Shown piece by piece: positions 36,773 to 39,726 of a stretch of DNA of 39,726 bases. Source of the DNA: Gammaproteobacteria bacterium (lineage in GTDB: Bacteria > Pseudomonadota > Gammaproteobacteria > Steroidobacterales > Steroidobacteraceae); contig DAHXNE010000106.1 in the NCBI GenBank assembly GCA_027366635.1, forward strand, positions 1-39,726. The letters run 5' to 3'. Each line of letters begins with the position of its first letter. Positions within the stretch are counted from its first letter, which is position 1. The notes under the pieces were generated by a model. The model was not told the origin of the DNA, searched no databases, and saw only the letters and a program-made list of their open reading frames with translations. Position numbers and translations under genes: made by a program.

Positions 36773-37741
36773 GTGCGCAATCACGACGCGGGCGGTGCGA
36801 CCGTGACCTCGCGGTCTGAAAGTCGTGGACTGCGCTGCACGGATCCGCTGAGCCGGACCGACGTCGAGGTCTATCGCTCCCGTGGCCGCCGGCCGTGCCA
36901 GGAGCGCGCGCTCGTGCTCACGGCGGTCGGCATCGCCAGCGAGATCATCAGCTCGGGCGGCCGCTTCGTGCTGCAGGTCGCCACGGCCGATGTCGAGCAG
37001 GCTGCCGTGCACCTGCGTGAATACGACCTGGAGAATCCGCCGCGATCCGGCTCGCCGGGAGCGCAGCCGCCGCGACTGTTCGCCCATGCTTGGGTGGGCT
37101 GCCTCGGGTATGCCGCCTGGCTCTTGGGTGTCGCGTATGCCATTTCCAACGGACTGGTGAGTCTCGAGGCGTTCAGCCGCGGCGAGCTGTACGGCGCGCC
37201 GGTGCAGCACGGGCAATGGTGGCGGGCCTGGACCTGTCTGACACTGCACCTGAGCGGACCACACTTGGCCGGCAATCTGCTCGCCGGGATCTGGTTCGGC
37301 TATCTCGCCGGCCGGCAGCTCGGGTCCGGTACCGCCTGGCTGTTGATCGTCGTGGGCGCGGGGATCGCCAACCTGCTGCAGGGACTGCTGGGACCGCCCT
37401 GGTATCGTTCCGCCGGAGCTTCGACCGCCGTATTCACCGCGTTGGGCATGATGGCTGCGCAGACCTGGTGGAAGGGGCGGCGCGATCTGCACAGGGGCGT
37501 GCGCCGCTGGATCCCGCTCGGCGCCGGCGTGGCGCTGCTGGGTTGGCTCGGTACGGCCGGCCGGCACACCGACCTCATGGCGCATCTGCTGGGCTTCGGG
37601 GTCGGCGTGCTCATCGGTTGGGCCAGCGCCAGCGCGATCATCGACCCGCGGCTGGCGCGCGTTCCGCAGTGGCTGGCCGGACTTGCGGCGACGGCGATCA
37701 TGGCGCTCGCCTGGGGCTTCGCCCTGCGATGGCGGGGCTAA
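36773..37741 (+). CDS. Rhomboid intramembrane protease with DUF2007-like N-terminus
   Basis: This is a 322-residue protein. Residues about 45-90 read RALVLTAVGIASEIIS, FVLQVATADVEQAAVHL and EYDLENPP, which resembles a DUF2007-like small domain. Membrane helices begin near 105. Rhomboid features are HLAGN (164-168), a serine loop GASTAVF (Ser217) and the catalytic His271 in HLLGFGVG. The serine loop is GAST rather than GxSG, a variant found in some active and some predicted inactive rhomboids. It probably cleaves membrane-embedded segments; the substrate is unknown. A GTG at 36773 is the assumed start; a GTG at 36803 is possible. Confidence 0.85.
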   Translation: MRNHDAGGATVTSRSESRGLRCTDPLSRTDVEVYRSRGRRPCQERALVLTAVGIASEIISSGGRFVLQVATADVEQAAVHLREYDLENPPRSGSPGAQPPRLFAHAWVGCLGYAAWLLGVAYAISNGLVSLEAFSRGELYGAPVQHGQWWRAWTCLTLHLSGPHLAGNLLAGIWFGYLAGRQLGSGTAWLLIVVGAGIANLLQGLLGPPWYRSAGASTAVFTALGMMAAQTWWKGRRDLHRGVRRWIPLGAGVALLGWLGTAGRHTDLMAHLLGFGVGVLIGWASASAIIDPRLARVPQWLAGLAATAIMALAWGFALRWRG

Positions 37742-37894
37742 TCGGCGCTTGGCAGCGGCAAGGGTGGAGGAGGCGATGTCCGGCGATAGCGCCTGAGGAG
37801 GCGGACGTCGAGCCCGGCGCCGGTGTGCTGCGCGAAGGTTCCGGGTCCGGCCCGCAACGCCAGTTCGTTTCGAGCCCCAGCACGCAGCAGTGGC

Positions 37895-38530
37895 TTACCC
37901 TCGAGCTCTGGCCGCAGCTCTCGCCAGCGTCTCGATGCGCGTCCAGTCGCGGGCGGCCAGCGCCTGAGGGGGCGAGAGCCACGAGCCCCCTGCGCACAGC
38001 ACGTTGGGGAGATCGAGGTAGGTTCGGACCGTGTCTTGGGTGATGCCGCCCGTCGGACAGAAGCGGACCTGCGGGAACGGGCCGGCGAATGCCTTGAGCA
38101 TCGGGACACCGCCGGCAAGCGCGGCGGGAAAGAACTTGAAGCAGTGATACTCGTGCGCCAGGCCCAGCATGAGCTCCGAGGCGGTGGCCGCCGCCGGCAG
38201 GTAGGCAATGGGGCCGTGTCGGCCCGCCTCCAGCAGCGCCGGGGTCGCACCGGGAGAGATTGCGAATGTCGCGCCCGCGTTGGCGGCCGCGTGCAGGTCC
38301 TCGACCGAGAGCACGGTCCCGGCGCCGACGGCCATGTCCGGAACGTCTCGTGCGATTGCCTCGATGGCGCGCAGCGCCGCAGCGGTGCGCAGCGTGACCT
38401 CAATGGCGCGCAGCCCGCCGCGCAGCAGCGCTCGAGCCAAGTCCGGCGCGAGACTCGGGTCCTCGATCACCACGACGGGCATGACGGGTGACAGGTTGAG
38501 TATCGACTCAATATCGGTTCTGGCGTGCAT
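37895..38530 (-). CDS. eda: KDPG/KHG aldolase (Entner-Doudoroff)
   Basis: This is a 211-residue class I aldolase that splits 2-keto-3-deoxy-6-phosphogluconate into pyruvate and glyceraldehyde 3-phosphate. Active-site residues are intact: Glu44 and Arg48 in IEVTLRT, the Schiff-base Lys132 in FKFFPA and Thr160 in CPTGGI. The ATG at 38530 aligns with the start of known homologues; 38560 and a TTG at 38572 lie upstream in frame. It lies behind the LD-carboxypeptidase gene, 72 bases downstream, and away from edd or zwf genes. The 153 bp beyond its stop, up to the rhomboid gene, contain nothing recognisable. Confidence 0.95.
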   Translation of the reverse strand: MHARTDIESILNLSPVMPVVVIEDPSLAPDLARALLRGGLRAIEVTLRTAAALRAIEAIARDVPDMAVGAGTVLSVEDLHAAANAGATFAISPGATPALLEAGRHGPIAYLPAAATASELMLGLAHEYHCFKFFPAALAGGVPMLKAFAGPFPQVRFCPTGGITQDTVRTYLDLPNVLCAGGSWLSPPQALAARDWTRIETLARAAARARG

Positions 38531-38602
38531 GGGCTCTCGATCAGCGTTTTCCAGCGCCATATCCTGCAGCAAACCGCGCGCGAGCGGTAGAGCGTGGGGA
38601 AC

Positions 38603-39508
38603 TCAGCGTGCCGCGCTCTCGAGAAACCTCAGGCTGCGTTGTGACGCATCGAGCCGCACGCGTACCCCCAGGGGTACCGGCTCGTTGAGTTCGCCATGGC
38701 CGATCGGGAAGCCCGCCGCGCACGGCAGTCCGGTGGCGATCGCCAAGTCCCGCAGGACATCGATGCTGGTGAAATCGGCGTCGCGCTCCTCACAGCGGGT
38801 GAAGGAGCCGAGCACGATGCCGCGTATGCGGCGCAACACGCCCGCCAGCGCGAGCTGTGTCCACATGCGGTCGAGCCGGTAAGGGCGCTCCCCGACCTCC
38901 TCGAGCAGAAGTACCGCTCCGTCGAAACACGGTGAATAGGGCGTTCCGAGCAGTGCCGTCAGTGTCGCGAGATTTCCACCGACGAGCGGGCCCTCGGCGG
39001 TGCCGCCGACGAACGTCGAGCCGCCGTGCAGGGGCTGCGCCGGCAGGGACGACTCGAGCAGCGTGAACAAGCGCTCATGGGTCGCCGTGGGCAGCGCGCC
39101 GAGCTGCGTGAGAACCGGGCCGTGCACGCTGACGAGGCCTGCGCGCCCGAGTACCGCATGCAACGCGCAGATATCCGAGAATCCGACCAGGGCTTTGGGG
39201 GTGATGGGGGCGCCCTCCAGATGCGCCAGCAGGCGCAGGGCGCCGTAGCCGCCGCGCGCACAGAAAACCGCCTTGATCTGCGGGTCAGCGAGCGCCGCGG
39301 CGAGTTCGGCCAGCCGCCGCGCGTCATCTCCGGCCAGGTAGCGCCATCGCGCCGCAATCCCCGGGTCGAGCTCGACGTGATAGCGATTCGAGACCGCTGC
39401 CAGGCCCGCATCGAAGGCTGCCTGCTCGAACGGGCCCGAGGGGGCGACCACGGCGACGCGATCCCCGGGGCGCAAGGCGGGATAAGGACGGCAGGACGCT
39501 TCCGGCAT
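38603..39508 (-). CDS. LD-carboxypeptidase (S66, LdcA/MccF-like)
   Basis: This is a 301-residue S66-family serine peptidase. The catalytic Ser111 lies in VGFSDICALH, the glutamate near 203-204 in LLEEVGERPY, and His271 in GHGELNEP. CARGGYGALRLL (about 83-94) is the characteristic glycine-rich loop. LdcA removes the terminal D-Ala from murein tetrapeptides during recycling; MccF-type members instead cleave microcin-like adenylates, and the sequence does not separate the two with certainty. No signal peptide, so cytoplasmic. The ATG at 39508 precedes the family start PALRPGDRVAVVAPSGP. Its upstream region is entered by the right repeat, whose inner end is 29 bases before the start codon. Confidence 0.9.
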   Translation of the reverse strand: MPEASCRPYPALRPGDRVAVVAPSGPFEQAAFDAGLAAVSNRYHVELDPGIAARWRYLAGDDARRLAELAAALADPQIKAVFCARGGYGALRLLAHLEGAPITPKALVGFSDICALHAVLGRAGLVSVHGPVLTQLGALPTATHERLFTLLESSLPAQPLHGGSTFVGGTAEGPLVGGNLATLTALLGTPYSPCFDGAVLLLEEVGERPYRLDRMWTQLALAGVLRRIRGIVLGSFTRCEERDADFTSIDVLRDLAIATGLPCAAGFPIGHGELNEPVPLGVRVRLDASQRSLRFLESAAR

Positions 39509-39536
39509 GGGCTGAGTCGTGGCGTAAAACCCAAGA

Positions 39537-39714
39537 ATACTTGGCACCCAGACTCGACCCTGCACTCTGCTGCTCCTGACAGCACGCGCATGGCCTCGGT
39601 CCCGAGGGACCTTCCATCCAGTTCGCGCTTCTCAGCGGTCGGACTTGCCTGGCTCGGTTGAACCGAACCGCGTCTCGGATCCGCTCCACGCGCTTCACGT
39701 CCCGCCTACCCGGC
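39537..39714 (-). repeat. Right copy of the 178-bp terminal inverted repeat
   Basis: This is the reverse complement of positions 1-178. It ends 29 bases upstream of the LD-carboxypeptidase start and probably supplies, or interrupts, that gene's promoter. Twelve further bases (39715-39726) lie outside the compared region; the left copy is cut by the window edge, so whether they belong to the element cannot be judged. No target-site duplication can be tested for the same reason. Confidence 0.9.
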
Positions 39715-39726
39715 GGTAGAGGTTTT

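Noticed and set aside
37742-37894. Spacer between the rhomboid and eda genes
   Set aside because: Open frames here are extensions of shadow frames; no motif, repeat or terminator was convincing.
1-39726. CRISPR arrays, prophage genes, toxin-antitoxin or restriction systems
   Set aside because: No regularly spaced repeats and no genes with such signatures were seen anywhere in the window.

Overview
The window is 39.7 kb of high-GC, gene-dense bacterial DNA. It fits a Gammaproteobacterium, probably of the Xanthomonadales/Nevskiales/Steroidobacter neighbourhood. This is inferred from the DUF3683-type FAD/Fe-S oxidoreductase next to gltBD, the MoxR/DUF58/DUF4350/DUF4129 block and the mannoside genes; no rRNA or tRNA is present to settle it. 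Genes sit tightly packed, often with 4-bp ATGA/GTGA overlaps. Almost everything looks like chromosomal housekeeping or niche metabolism; no phage, CRISPR or intact transposon was seen.

Layout. The two ends carry a nearly identical 178-bp sequence in opposite orientation (1-178 and 39537-39714). The left copy abuts a decayed class-V aminotransferase fragment. Next come a J-like/zinc-ribbon/PilZ protein (minus) and a divergent short-chain dehydrogenase. 2.4-8.2 kb is a six-gene minus-strand operon: membrane protein, DUF4129, DUF4350, MoxR ATPase, DUF58 and DUF3887. A divergent RDD-SpoIIM-monooxygenase-like operon (8.3-10.4 kb) completes this envelope-associated block. 10.4-20.5 kb is the glutamate synthase operon gltB-gltD followed by a 1317-residue FAD/Fe-S oxidoreductase, preceded by a good sigma70-type promoter and a leader of about 310 nt.

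21.2-25.1 kb holds a MarR regulator, then a tightly coupled SAM methyltransferase, ABC ATPase and permease/substrate-binding fusion of the OpuC/EgtU kind. A ParB-domain protein and a MATE exporter follow. 27.7-35.3 kb looks like a mannose/mannoside utilisation locus: an aldo/keto reductase stub, an AGE-family sugar epimerase, a secreted GH2 glycosidase with an N-terminal LamG-like domain, a LacI regulator and a sodium:sugar symporter. A LacI-type palindrome, TGGCAGCGCTGTCA, lies on the -35 of the predicted lacI promoter, between the divergent regulator/glycosidase and symporter genes. The tail contains hemN, a rhomboid protein with a DUF2007-like N-terminus, KDPG aldolase and an LD-carboxypeptidase.

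How the parts fit. The symporter, GH2 enzyme and epimerase could release, import and isomerise a mannose-type sugar, and the KDPG aldolase nearby provides an Entner-Doudoroff step. The gltBD operon makes glutamate from glutamine and 2-oxoglutarate. The MoxR block probably assembles or maintains an envelope complex. The most open-ended unit is the methyltransferase translationally coupled to a quaternary-amine or thione-type importer. All functions come from reading the sequence; no search was run.
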